In this document: one piece after another, positions 6,824 through 13,786 of the stretch
Layout of the letters: each line of letters starts with the position of its first letter
Position numbering within the stretch: position 1 is the first letter of the stretch
Source of the DNA: Candidatus Aminicenantota bacterium
GTDB lineage: Bacteria > Acidobacteriota > UBA4820 > DSQY01
Assembly (NCBI GenBank): GCA_027365515.1
Contig: DAHXMK010000002.1
Coordinates: forward strand, 1-15,339
Length of the DNA: 15,339 nucleotides
Reading direction: 5' to 3'
Program-made: the position numbers and the translations under genes
The notes under the pieces: generated by a model
The model's input: only the letters and a program-made list of their open reading frames with translations
Told to the model about the DNA's origin: nothing
Database searches by the model: none

Positions 6824-7355
6824 GATGTATCTCCCAGCGGATCAGTTTGAGGACAAAGTCCTACGGCAAGGGGATATCATTAGGCAAGTGCATCTCTGTG
6901 GGGCAATAAACCTTGCTAGCGTCCTCTATTCAGTCACAGCTAACAGCCAAGATGCAGCCAGTTGGACAGTGCCTCTGCCACCGAAGCGAGGGGATGCGAT
7001 TGTGCTCTCTCATAGTTGCGAGATTGCCCCAGAAAATGGGGTAAAGCTTACAAGTATTATACTTGCGCCGATTAGAGATATTAATACGGCTACCAGGCCC
7101 GAGAAGATTGAAGAACTGATCAAGAGCAATCTCATTGATCAGGCAAAAGTGGACGCCAGCTACCTTAAGTACTTCTATCTCCCTCCCAATCCGCTTCTGG
7201 AGCATGCAGTCGGGGCGATAGCAGATTTTTCAAAGTGCTTTAGTCTTAGAAAGCAATGTTATCAGTCCCTGTTAGATAACAAGGTTATCCAACTCACGCC
7301 GCAAGCACAATGCGAGATGTCTTTGAAGCTGGCTTTGTATTTCCATCGTTCGTGA
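6807..7355 (+). CDS. Unknown protein with QGD...VLSHSCEI motif, third gene of the cassette
   Basis: A 182-residue protein. It has RQGDI near the N-terminus and GDAIVLSHSCEI in the middle, a pairing I associate with a set of uncharacterised bacterial proteins that share a QGD...S(H/Q)xC(D/E) pattern. No activity is established to my knowledge. The Cys and preceding His could be functional. The C-terminal half is helical with LPPNPLL. The ATG at 6807 overlaps the previous gene by 17 bases. ATG at 6825, just after the previous stop, would give a start of MYLPADQFED and is equally possible; neither has a strong Shine-Dalgarno site. The gene ends 45 bases before the convergent small membrane protein gene, with no clear terminator between. 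Confidence 0.7.
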   Translation: MAGMIEMYLPADQFEDKVLRQGDIIRQVHLCGAINLASVLYSVTANSQDAASWTVPLPPKRGDAIVLSHSCEIAPENGVKLTSIILAPIRDINTATRPEKIEELIKSNLIDQAKVDASYLKYFYLPPNPLLEHAVGAIADFSKCFSLRKQCYQSLLDNKVIQLTPQAQCEMSLKLALYFHRS

Positions 7356-7400
7356 GTACGAAAGATTTATTGGGTTAAACTCCTGTTCGCGCTCCAAAAC

Positions 7401-7700
7401 TCAAGTATCGCTAGGTTGACATGGTGGGCTTGCGCCTTGCACGATGGTACCGCTTGGCGGGATGGTGCTACCCTCTTGGATACCGGCACCGGTTTGAAGG
7501 TTCACTGTGTTATTGCCTGGTGGCATGTTGATCACTGTTTGGTTTACAACAGAGGCAATGGAAGCGGCTGCGGACGCGGACTTGGCAGCGGCTTTGGCAT
7601 GGGAAGAATGCTTTTTGGCCGAGCACGCGCTAAAAACAGCAACGATCGCCGAAACAATCGAGGCGATCCAAGCAAATACTTCTATCAAGTCCCTATCCAC
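7401..7700 (-). CDS. Small single-pass membrane protein
   Basis: A 99-residue protein starting at GTG, with GGAGG seven bases before it. Residues about 6-28 (VFAWIASIVSAIVAVFSA) form one transmembrane helix. An Ala/Ser/Lys-rich stretch follows (about 29-50), then a Pro/Gly/Thr/Asn-rich, probably disordered tail. No family recognised. It is the last gene of the minus-strand cassette, 65 bases after the DUF6941-like gene, and might anchor that group to the membrane. The ribosome site supports it being real despite its low complexity. Confidence 0.62.
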   Translation of the reverse strand: MDRDLIEVFAWIASIVSAIVAVFSACSAKKHSSHAKAAAKSASAAASIASVVNQTVINMPPGNNTVNLQTGAGIQEGSTIPPSGTIVQGASPPCQPSDT

Positions 7701-7765
7701 CGGGAGTCCTCCTCAAGGAAGATGTTCACATGAGTGCAGACATGCATGGCCAGGACACACGACCA

Positions 7766-8179
7766 TTAGCGGGCGATTTGTGGGCTCACCGGTGAAGTTC
7801 TCACGATGAGCGGGATCGTCATTTTCAGCGTCCCATTTACTAGCAGCCGCACTTCATGCTGCGCAAAACGCCGCAACTGCAGCCCTTGGATGTTTGCAAC
7901 AAAGTTTGTGGCGGCGGATTGCGCCCCTTCGGGGAAAGCAATATTCATTTCTATTGGTATAGGCGGCATAATGTCTACATGGAAGTCATCCACGATGTGT
8001 ATTTCAACTACGTGGTGGGCTCCGTCGGAAGGAAGAAAGCGAAATCTAAGGGCGACGGAGCAAGCTGGATGCAAAGCTGGCACCACTTGAGTCCAAATGG
8101 TATCGAATGCCCCAAGAATATTCAGCTTTCCCTGATTGTCAGTTGCTGCATCCGCAATAGCAAAAACTTCTACTTGCAT
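7766..8179 (-). CDS. DUF6941-like protein
   Basis: A 137-residue protein. The opening (VEVFAIADAATDNQGKLNIL, then GAFDTIW) is the hallmark of the DUF6941 group as I know it: an E-x-F-x-I-x-D-A-A-x-D start, GKLNILG, then FDTI. The rest is beta-rich with a typical HPAC...ALRFRF stretch. The function of the group is unknown. There is no signal peptide or membrane helix. GGAGG lies seven bases before the ATG. It is 57 bases downstream of the ClpP-like gene and presumably co-transcribed with it. Confidence 0.72.
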   Translation of the reverse strand: MQVEVFAIADAATDNQGKLNILGAFDTIWTQVVPALHPACSVALRFRFLPSDGAHHVVEIHIVDDFHVDIMPPIPIEMNIAFPEGAQSAATNFVANIQGLQLRRFAQHEVRLLVNGTLKMTIPLIVRTSPVSPQIAR

Positions 8180-8236
8180 GAGGTGCCTCCCATTACATGT
8201 ATGATGCCCGCCATGAAAACGTCATGTTGGCCTTTC

Positions 8237-8842
8237 TTAGCCCTTGGTAAATGGTGTGGCTGCGTGGACCATAAAAGGCTGTTGCTGTTGCATGGGTTCC
8301 CCTATCACGGCCATGCGTGCATCGGCCGGGAAAAGCTGAGATTGAATTTCATGTACCAAGCCATAGTCCTTTGCTTGTTGCGGATTCAGGGTCGTCCGGT
8401 TAGTCATGTCTTCCTCCAATTTGTGGAGTGGCTTTCCGGTTGTATCTGCGATAACTCGTGCGATATTTTCCTGGTCGATCTTGACACCTTTCAGATGCTC
8501 TTCAAGTTGCTTCTCATCAAAGGCGACTTGCCCGGAAATGTTGAATTGTACACAGTGAATTAGGAATCGGGCGTGCGGTACGGAGAAACGTCTACTCCCA
8601 GCACAGAAGAGCACGACCCCAATGGAGTCCACGCTTCCAAAGTTATAGGTATAGGTTTCAAATGGTGCGCCACGGAGAAAATTATAAATTGATAGCCCAT
8701 GAAACACTGACCCACCGGGAGAAGAGATCAGGAGGTGCAGTCTGTCGACTCTTGTTTGTACGGCATTATCAAACAATTGAAATAGTTGTGCTGTTGTCTG
8801 CGGAATTACAGGCGCCAAAAAGCGGATATAGAACTCGTTCAT
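8237..8842 (-). CDS. ClpP-like serine protease with an altered catalytic triad
   Basis: A 201-residue protein of the ClpP/crotonase fold. It has the LLISSPGGSVFHGLSIYNFL turn (SPGG 41-44), nucleophile S73 in SVDSIGVVLFCAGSRR, the His in ARFLIHCVQF (H96) and the C-terminal NPQQAKDYGLVHEI. Aligned by eye with E. coli ClpP, the catalytic Asp (in ERDRF) falls at N148/R149 (TNRTT), so the third triad residue appears lost or moved. It also lacks the usual ClpP N-terminal region and is followed by a Gln-rich tail. No Clp ATPase gene is in the window. GGAGGT precedes the ATG by seven bases. As first gene of the AT-rich cassette with a DUF6941-like and a membrane protein, it may be the effector; that role is inferred. 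Confidence 0.82.
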   Translation of the reverse strand: MNEFYIRFLAPVIPQTTAQLFQLFDNAVQTRVDRLHLLISSPGGSVFHGLSIYNFLRGAPFETYTYNFGSVDSIGVVLFCAGSRRFSVPHARFLIHCVQFNISGQVAFDEKQLEEHLKGVKIDQENIARVIADTTGKPLHKLEEDMTNRTTLNPQQAKDYGLVHEIQSQLFPADARMAVIGEPMQQQQPFMVHAATPFTKG

Positions 8843-8863
8843 ATTGCCACCTCCTGCATCTGT

Positions 8864-8887
8864 ATCTTAGCACGGTTCGCCTCGAAC
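8864..8887 (-). promoter_or_regulatory. Candidate -10 with inverted repeat upstream of the ClpP-like cassette
   Basis: A -10-like TAAGAT (8869-8864) lies just downstream of a perfect inverted repeat, GTTCG AGG CGAAC (8887-8875 on the minus strand), which would occupy the spacer. No good -35 is visible, so the promoter may need an activator, or the repeat may be a repressor site. The stretch 8888-9133 shows no gene; it holds only an isolated TATAAT on the minus strand (9058-9053) without a convincing -35. Confidence 0.38.
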
Positions 8888-9133
8888 GGCATCTATTGAA
8901 TTCCCACGTATCGCTAAAATGGGGCCTTCCTCCCACATCGCTGCTTCTTTTTCTCTTCTGTTGACGCGACCTTTGTGCTTTTTGCGGCCGGAGCAAAACT
9001 AGTGGCGGAGTTGCGCGGGGTCCACGTTTGGCCACGGCCCGTCCTTAGCGACATTATAGTCTCGGCGAAAATGAAAAGAACGTGTGTTTTTTCTGAGGCG
9101 CCTGACTGGCGAGAAAGCAAGCGCGCGGGAACG

Positions 9134-9195
9134 GGGGCGGCTGGCGCGAAGGGCCAACCGAGCGGCGCGTCTGGCTTCGGGAGCGGGGGCGGGAA
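9134..9195 (+). repeat. Dispersed GC-rich element, copy 1
   Basis: About 62 bases closely matching 14799-14860 in the same orientation, sharing GAAGGGCCAACCGAGCG and CGTCTGGCTT. Many of the differences are C/G exchanges, and there is a compensating pair of one-base indels. It ends just before the tandem array. Confidence 0.65.
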
Positions 9196-9212
9196 GGAGG
9201 AAGCGCGTTCGT

Positions 9213-10070
9213 GGGTATTGAAGGTGAAGGGCCGGTTCCGAAGGTTGAGAGGCATCTTCCTTGGGATCATGCCCCCTCATCCGGAGGGACGGCTCGCCGG
9301 TTCCATGGTGTTGAGGGGCCGCTAAGCAAGGGTCGAAAGGTTGGTTCCCAAGGATCGGCCCTCCCAACCCCGGGGTGCATCTCCCCCCATCCGAAGGGTT
9401 GAAAGCCCGTTTCCCAAGGGTTGAAGGGTAGATTCCGAAGGAGCAGTCCCCCCTGTCCGAAGGATCACCCCCTCATTCCCCAGGGAACAGGCCCCCCTTT
9501 CCCTGGTCTCGAAAGGCCCGTTCCCAAGGGTCAGCCCCCCCGACCCGAAGGAGCATCCCCCCCTGTCCCAGGGAGCACCCCCCTCGATCCCTGGTGTTGA
9601 AAGCCCGCTTCCCAAGGGTTGAAGGGTGGGTTCCCAGGGGTCAGACCCGCCTAACCGAAGGAACACCCCCTCCTTCCCCAAGGAACAGCCCCCCCTTTCC
9701 CTGGTCTCGAAAGGCCCATTCCGAAGGCGGAAAAGGCCGTTCCGGGGTGGCGCCCCCTCCTTTCTTTGGTCTGAACCCCATCTGCCATGATGGCGCCATC
9801 CCCGTTCCCGGGGCGGAAAGGGACATTCCCTAGTGGCGCCCCTCCTCTACCGAAGTGGCGCCACCCCCTTTCCCGGGTGTGAAAGGGGGCTTTCCTGCTG
9901 GCGCTACCCCGCTCCCGTAGGCGGAAAGCTCCGTTCCCTGGTGGCGCTACCCATAGGCTCTGCCGGCTCTACCCCCGCTCCTAAAGCGGACGGCGCCGTT
10001 CCTTGTTGGCGCTACCCCGAGTCCCAAGGCGGAAAGGGTTCTTCCGTGCTGGCGCCTTTCCGAATCCTAA
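9213..10070. repeat. Degenerate ~22-base tandem array with 197-base higher-order repeat
   Basis: About 39 units bounded by GG step regularly at 20-24 bases: for example GG at 9397, 9419, 9440, 9462, 9484, 9505, 9529, 9550, 9572, 9593, 9616, 9639, 9660, 9682, 9703 and 9726. Two unit types alternate: GAAAG-CCC-TTCCCAAGG (A) and AGCA-CCCCCC-TCCCNAGG (B). The stretch from 9396 repeats from 9593, and GGTCTCGAAAGGCCC at 9505 returns at 9703, a period of 197-198. From 9726 the pattern becomes a 43-base dimer of GGCGGAAAGNNNNTTCC (23) and GGCGCTACCCC (20). Many units are small inverted repeats (GGAA/TTCC arms, or AGGGAA/TTCCCT). Unit lengths are not multiples of three, so it is not a protein repeat. 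The minus strand is rich in G-runs. Confidence 0.85.
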
Positions 10071-10288
10071 CTCGCGCACGCGGTTGCCGGGGTCGTGAAG
10101 CATCTTTCTTGAGGAGTGGGCCCCCCGTGCAGATGGACGGAAAGAGGCAACCGGCTGACGGGAAGGGGCCGTTTCATGGAGGGAAGCCGCCGGTCGGCGT
10201 TCTTGGCGGCTCCTTCCAGGGCGCGTGCAGGCGTTCTACGCAGGTTGCGGAGCCCCTGCGCCCTTGGCCCACAAGCCCGAAACAAGAG
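10071..10288. other. Gene-free stretch between the array and the operon 3' hairpin
   Basis: I see no supported gene, promoter or RNA here. A few array-like words (GGAAAGAGG, GGAAGGGGCCGTTTC) suggest more decayed units past the clear end of the array. Confidence 0.4.
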
Positions 10289-10313
10289 AGGGGCGGGCAT
10301 GACGCCCGCCCCT
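10289..10313 (-). terminator. Strong hairpin downstream of the patatin operon
   Basis: A perfect 10-base-pair stem, AGGGGCGGGC with GCCCGCCCCT, around a 5-base loop, 40 bases after the last stop codon of the minus-strand operon. The sequence after it on that strand is only partly T-rich (CTCTTGTTT), so it may slow or protect the transcript rather than terminate fully. Confidence 0.55.
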
Positions 10314-10352
10314 GCTAGGCGAAAACCGTTTTCTGGCCGTTCACCCCTGAGT

Positions 10353-11090
10353 CTAATGAGAGCCTTGTGCGGGCGGCGCGGGGGCCACTTGAGCCGGGGT
10401 TTCCTCCGAGTGGAAATGCCTGCTTCCGTGGCGCTTGAGAATGTGAAGGTCGAGCTTCTCGGTCGCCGGCGTGTCTCGGAAGATGTCTCTGGCGGCCCTG
10501 CTGAGTTTCTTGAGAAGGAGGTAGGCCTTGGCCTTCTGGATGTAGAGCGCCTTGGTGGCGGCGGGAAGGTTCTTGACCGCCTGCTCCTGCGCGGCGTCGG
10601 CGGCGGCCAGCTCGCCCAAGAGCGTCTTGCCCTTCTGAAGGTCGGCGTCGCCGATGCCCCACGGCGCGAGGTCGGCCTGGTGCTTCTCGGCCAGCGCGAG
10701 GATCACCTGGAGCCTTCCCGTGATCTTGGGGACGCTCGTTCCCAGCTTGCCCGCCTTGTGGAACTCGTCCCGAAGCTCCGGCTCCTCCTCGTAGGCGTTA
10801 TCGGCGGAGGTTATCACGTCCATGATCCACCGCTTCGCCTCGTGGATCTTATGAAGCACCGGCTCGTTGCCCGTGCCGTAGGCGTCCTTCGCCCCCGCCT
10901 GCCCCGAGAACTTCGACTGGATGTCGGCGATCAGCGCCGCCAGCTCCTCGGTCTTCGCCGGCGGAAACTTCCGCTGAAGCTCCTGCTGGTGCGCCCGCGC
11001 CATCGCCACCGACACGTTCCCCTGCTCGATGATCCTCTGCGTCGAAAACCTCGAACCCAACTCCACCAACTCTTTCTCCGTGTACGGCAT
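10353..11090 (-). CDS. Unknown alpha-helical protein, last gene of the patatin operon
   Basis: A 245-residue protein, nearly all helical by composition, with no signal peptide, membrane helix or cysteine cluster. It begins MPYTEKELVELGSRFSTQRI. The middle holds KRWIMDVITSADNAYEEEPE, and an Ala-rich helix pair follows (ELAAADAAQEQAVKNLPAAT, ALYIQKAKAYLLLKKLSRAA). The C-terminus is a Pro/Ala tail (EETPAQVAPAPP). It has no family I can name. GGAGG lies six bases before the ATG at 11090, which is preferred to an upstream in-frame ATG at 11114. It is 179 bases after the lipase gene, with a hairpin between (11137-11153). It may be a helical-bundle partner or a structural protein for the lipase; that is inference. 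Confidence 0.75.
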   Translation of the reverse strand: MPYTEKELVELGSRFSTQRIIEQGNVSVAMARAHQQELQRKFPPAKTEELAALIADIQSKFSGQAGAKDAYGTGNEPVLHKIHEAKRWIMDVITSADNAYEEEPELRDEFHKAGKLGTSVPKITGRLQVILALAEKHQADLAPWGIGDADLQKGKTLLGELAAADAAQEQAVKNLPAATKALYIQKAKAYLLLKKLSRAARDIFRDTPATEKLDLHILKRHGSRHFHSEETPAQVAPAPPAQGSH

Positions 11091-11136
11091 GAATACCTCC
11101 TCTAAAACAGTCACCCTCTAGCGGCATAACACCCCG

Positions 11137-11153
11137 CCCGGCCCAATGCCGGG
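11137..11153 (-). other. Intercistronic hairpin between the lipase gene and the helical-protein gene
   Basis: A 6-base-pair stem, CCCGGC ATTGG GCCGGG on the minus strand, with no T-run after it, in the 179-base gap. It may set relative expression or mark a processing site. Nothing else is visible in 11091-11269. Confidence 0.4.
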
Positions 11154-11269
11154 GGGGAGAAAAAGAGCAACGACAAGCGCCGCCAGCCTCCGCTCTTTGG
11201 ATCTGCGGCGTCGAAGTGAGCCTGGTTCTCCGCACTCCCCTGCCCTTTTTCGTTGCCTTGTCTTAGTCC

Positions 11270-12598
11270 TCACCAATAAATCTCCTTCAACAGGTGTACC
11301 TGCCATCGCGCGTGGTGGTAGAGGGCGTCGACCTCTTCTTGCTTGAGGGCGGTGAAGTTGGTGGAGACGGCGTTGCAGGTGTCAACGCCCTGGCGTCCCT
11401 TGAGGTCGTTGTCGTAGATGGCCTTGGCGGGGGCGAGGTTGATGCCCTGGTTGGAGAGAAAGGCTTCGACGGGGGCGGGGTTCTTGTCATGGAGCCACTG
11501 CGCGGCCTCGTCGGGGCCCGCGCCCAGCTCGATCAGCCGCCACCGGGCGATCGAGACGAGAAGGTCGCTCCAGCTCTGGTCCACCCTCGCCAACAGGAGC
11601 TTTCGGCGGTGCGGCGGACGGGGCACTGGCTGCGGTAGGAACTCGTCATAGAGAAGTTCCTCCATTCCGGAGATGGGCCAGGGGCGCGGCGGAAGCAGGG
11701 AGGAGGCCATCCACGATTCTTCGAGCGCCGCGACTATCTCGAAGCGCATGTGGCGGTCGTTCTTGTTGTTCATCAGGACGCTGACGCCCGCGAGCGTGTC
11801 GGCCGATATCGCGCCCATGAGGCCGCCCCGGATGCGCTCCGAGAGCGACGGCCGCCACAGGCTCTCGGCGGTGCCCGCGTCGCTCACGACCAGGTCCCAG
11901 CGCGCGAGCCTGGAGCTGGTGAGCAGGGTTTCGGCGCCGAGGTTTTCGAGAACGCCGCCGTCGGTCAACTGGAGAGAGTCCAACCCCTCCACTTCGGTTC
12001 CCGCGCCCCAGCCTTGGGGCAGTTCCTTGCCGCGCCGAAGGTTTAGCGGGTTGAGGCCGATGGGGAAGGCGGCGGAGGCGACGACGGCGCGGGCGACCGG
12101 AAAGGAGGCGAGCTGGGGGATGTGTTGGAGAGGGAGCGGCTTCTTGTAATGCTTGTAGCGCCCGGAGGTCTGAAAGCCGTCCTTCGTGAACTTGCCGACC
12201 TGGCCGGTGTTGAGGACCGTCGTGTTGAGGCAGAGGGCCGGCTTGTCGGGCAGAGCTTCGAGCTTCATGCCGTTGAAGAAGATCTTGTCGAAGGCGTCGG
12301 CGAAGAGATCGGTGCGGTCGTACCAGGGGGACGGGAGCTTGAAAACGTTCCAGGAGGCGAGGGCGCGGGCGACGAAGCCCTTTTCAAGCTCGTTGGCCAT
12401 GATGGCGAGGAAGGCGTCAAGCCCGGTGTTGTTCTTCTTGGCCACCACCCAGGCCGCCCCGAAGAGCGAGCCGCCCGAGACCGTCGAGACGATGTCAACC
12501 GGGTCGAGAAGGCCCACCTCCTGAAGCCCCCTCAGCGTGCCACGGTGAAACGCCGCCGCCCGAGAACCGCCGCCCGATAATGCTAGACCGAGGGACAT
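11270..12598 (-). CDS. Patatin-like phospholipase family protein
   Basis: A 442-residue lipid acyl hydrolase with the Ser-Asp dyad of patatins. The oxyanion loop is SGGGSRAAAFHRG (G9-R13), the nucleophile is S41 in STVSGGSLFGAAW, a variant with Thr rather than Gly two residues before the Ser, and the dyad Asp is D213 in LTDGGVLENLG. It has no signal peptide, so it should act in the cytosol or at the inner membrane face unless exported another way. The patatin domain spans about 1-230. The rest (230-442) is an extension with a WHL/KEIYW C-terminus and no recognised domain. Its AAAGGAG ribosome site lies inside the end of the upstream 63-codon gene, with only two bases between stop and ATG, so the two are coupled. 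Bacterial patatins include virulence and anti-phage effectors, but no partner here indicates that role. Confidence 0.87.
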   Translation of the reverse strand: MSLGLALSGGGSRAAAFHRGTLRGLQEVGLLDPVDIVSTVSGGSLFGAAWVVAKKNNTGLDAFLAIMANELEKGFVARALASWNVFKLPSPWYDRTDLFADAFDKIFFNGMKLEALPDKPALCLNTTVLNTGQVGKFTKDGFQTSGRYKHYKKPLPLQHIPQLASFPVARAVVASAAFPIGLNPLNLRRGKELPQGWGAGTEVEGLDSLQLTDGGVLENLGAETLLTSSRLARWDLVVSDAGTAESLWRPSLSERIRGGLMGAISADTLAGVSVLMNNKNDRHMRFEIVAALEESWMASSLLPPRPWPISGMEELLYDEFLPQPVPRPPHRRKLLLARVDQSWSDLLVSIARWRLIELGAGPDEAAQWLHDKNPAPVEAFLSNQGINLAPAKAIYDNDLKGRQGVDTCNAVSTNFTALKQEEVDALYHHARWQVHLLKEIYW

Positions 12599-12600
12599 GG

Positions 12601-12792
12601 TTAGACTCCTTTCTCTGCGTGGACTTCGATACGTGAGGAGAGCAAGTCCAGCGTGATCACGCCGTTATTGGCGCCGGGGAAACGAAGCTCTGGCGCGCCT
12701 ATGCCAAGCATTCGGGACCCCGCCTTGATCTCGGGCGCGTCGCCGTCAGAGATCGAAAGAAGACGCGACGGCGCGAGTTGAACCAGCGGCAT
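12601..12792 (-). CDS. Small unknown protein translationally coupled to the patatin gene
   Basis: A 63-residue protein, MPLVQLAPSRLL to the C-terminal SSRIEVHAEKGV, with short alternating hydrophobic stretches suggesting a small beta domain. The ATG at 12792 follows GAGGGA by four bases; the frame continues upstream without better support. It ends two bases before the lipase ATG and contains that gene's ribosome site. It may be a dedicated partner or inhibitor of the lipase, or a coupling leader peptide. No family recognised. Confidence 0.6.
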   Translation of the reverse strand: MPLVQLAPSRLLSISDGDAPEIKAGSRMLGIGAPELRFPGANNGVITLDLLSSRIEVHAEKGV

Positions 12793-12849
12793 CTCATCCC
12801 TCTTTCCTTCCCCGCCGGCCACGGCCAAATGGCCGCATGCGGGCGGGCG

Positions 12850-12886
12850 TTGCTAAGGCACCTCCCCCGGTGCCTGGACAAAGCAA
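12850..12886 (-). ncRNA. Structured 5' leader hairpin of the patatin operon
   Basis: On the minus strand an outer stem TTGCT/AGCAA (12886-12882 with 12854-12850) encloses an asymmetric internal loop (TTGTCCA opposite TT) and an inner perfect stem, GGCACC GGGGGA GGTGCC. It sits in a leader of roughly 150 bases between the promoter and the first start codon. I do not recognise it as a known riboswitch. The G-rich loop resembles a Shine-Dalgarno sequence. Confidence 0.45.
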
Positions 12887-12948
12887 TGGCGTGCCTTCGG
12901 CCCGATCGCCACGGCTCCCCCCGTTGAAAGTCAGAGGCCTAAGAGCAA

Positions 12949-12977
12949 ATCCTAGTTTTCCCGCTGGCCATTGTCAA
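12949..12977 (-). promoter_or_regulatory. Sigma70-like promoter of the patatin operon
   Basis: A perfect TTGACA (12977-12972), a 17-base spacer and TAGGAT (12954-12949). It is the best housekeeping-type promoter in the window besides the riboswitch one, and drives a leader of about 150 bases. Confidence 0.7.
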
Positions 12978-13046
12978 GAGGGGGCCCACCGCTTGGCCTG
13001 CGCGTGGTGGCTTTTGCATCCGGCGAGGCAAGGGTTTAGTTTCTCC

Positions 13047-13718
13047 TCATAATGGCCTCGGTTTGCGGGAGAGCAGGGACCGCACGTCAACGTCAAGCCA
13101 TGGCAGGTGAATCGTGTCTTCCGAGGTTGCGAAGAGGCCCCGGCGGCCGAAGTAGAAGAAGGAGAGCGTGCATATGCTTTCAGGATCGGATGGAACAGCG
13201 CAGGCGGGCATCGGGTGAGGCACGAACTTGTTGTAGAGGTAGGCCTTAATGAGGTAGTCAACGACGCCGAGGTGGTACGCGGCGCTGTTTACGAGGCCCG
13301 TGGCGAAATAGTTGACGTATTCCACTATGATTCGGTCTCTCTTCCTCACGATGTGCGCGCGGTAGCTGCAATCTGCGTCCAGCCAATGAAGGAACATCAA
13401 TTCGCCTTGGTAGTGGTAGATGAACCAGGCGTCATCTTCGTGTTTTGGGACAAAAAGGGGGCCTTCCAGCACCGGCCTCTCTTCAGCCTGCGGAAATTCA
13501 ATGTGGCATATCAACGCGAACGGGCTTGGCTTTCGGGGGCGGTAGAACTCGTGGCCGTCCGAAAGCTGTCTTTGGGCCCGTAGTGCCTTGTGTTCGTCGG
13601 TGAATAGGAGTTTCGCTGGATTATCATCCATTCGGCAGTCAAACAGCCCCACGCCAAAAGGGCTCTCGCGAGGCTCGATCGTGCGCGAAGAATTGCGGAT
13701 AGCTTGGCTTTCGGCCAA
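13047..13718 (-). CDS. Unknown 223-residue protein downstream of the WYL regulator
   Basis: Not recognised. I chose TTG at 13718 because GGGAGGAG ends three bases before it; the frame is open much further upstream, but there it overlaps the regulator gene with Arg/Pro-rich, non-protein-like sequence. ATG at 13631 is the fallback (194 residues). The centre is aromatic (DDAWFIYHYQGELMFLHWLD), followed by beta-like DRIIVEYVNYF and a helical YHLGVVDYLIKAYLYNKF. It ends near TIHLPWLDVD. There is no signal peptide. It lies 68 bases after the WYL gene on the same strand, with an inverted repeat in the gap, and is likely controlled by that regulator. Confidence 0.68.
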   Translation of the reverse strand: MAESQAIRNSSRTIEPRESPFGVGLFDCRMDDNPAKLLFTDEHKALRAQRQLSDGHEFYRPRKPSPFALICHIEFPQAEERPVLEGPLFVPKHEDDAWFIYHYQGELMFLHWLDADCSYRAHIVRKRDRIIVEYVNYFATGLVNSAAYHLGVVDYLIKAYLYNKFVPHPMPACAVPSDPESICTLSFFYFGRRGLFATSEDTIHLPWLDVDVRSLLSRKPRPL

Positions 13719-13733
13719 GTGCTCCTCCCTATG

Positions 13734-13773
13734 CGCATATGATGGGGCCGTGGGTGTCGCAATATTAGCGACA
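13734..13773 (-). promoter_or_regulatory. Inverted repeat overlapping a weak promoter between the WYL gene and the unknown gene
   Basis: Perfect arms TGTCGC and GCGACA, separated by 7 A/T bases (13755-13773). On the minus strand a TTGCGA -35 candidate (13762-13757) lies within it, with a poor TATGCG -10 (13739-13734) after 17 bases. The arrangement fits an operator that a repressor, possibly the adjacent WYL protein, would use to block this promoter. It is only 14 bases past the WYL stop codon. Confidence 0.5.
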
Positions 13774-13786
13774 GGCGGCGGGGGGG

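Noticed and set aside
9213..10070. The array as a CRISPR or as a protein-coding repeat
   Set aside because: There are no identical repeats with unique spacers, and unit lengths of 20-24 bases shift the frame; open frames here only reflect the GC-rich composition.
9833..10318. 161-codon open frame running through the right part of the array
   Set aside because: It has no ribosome site, crosses array and hairpin DNA, and has no protein-like pattern.
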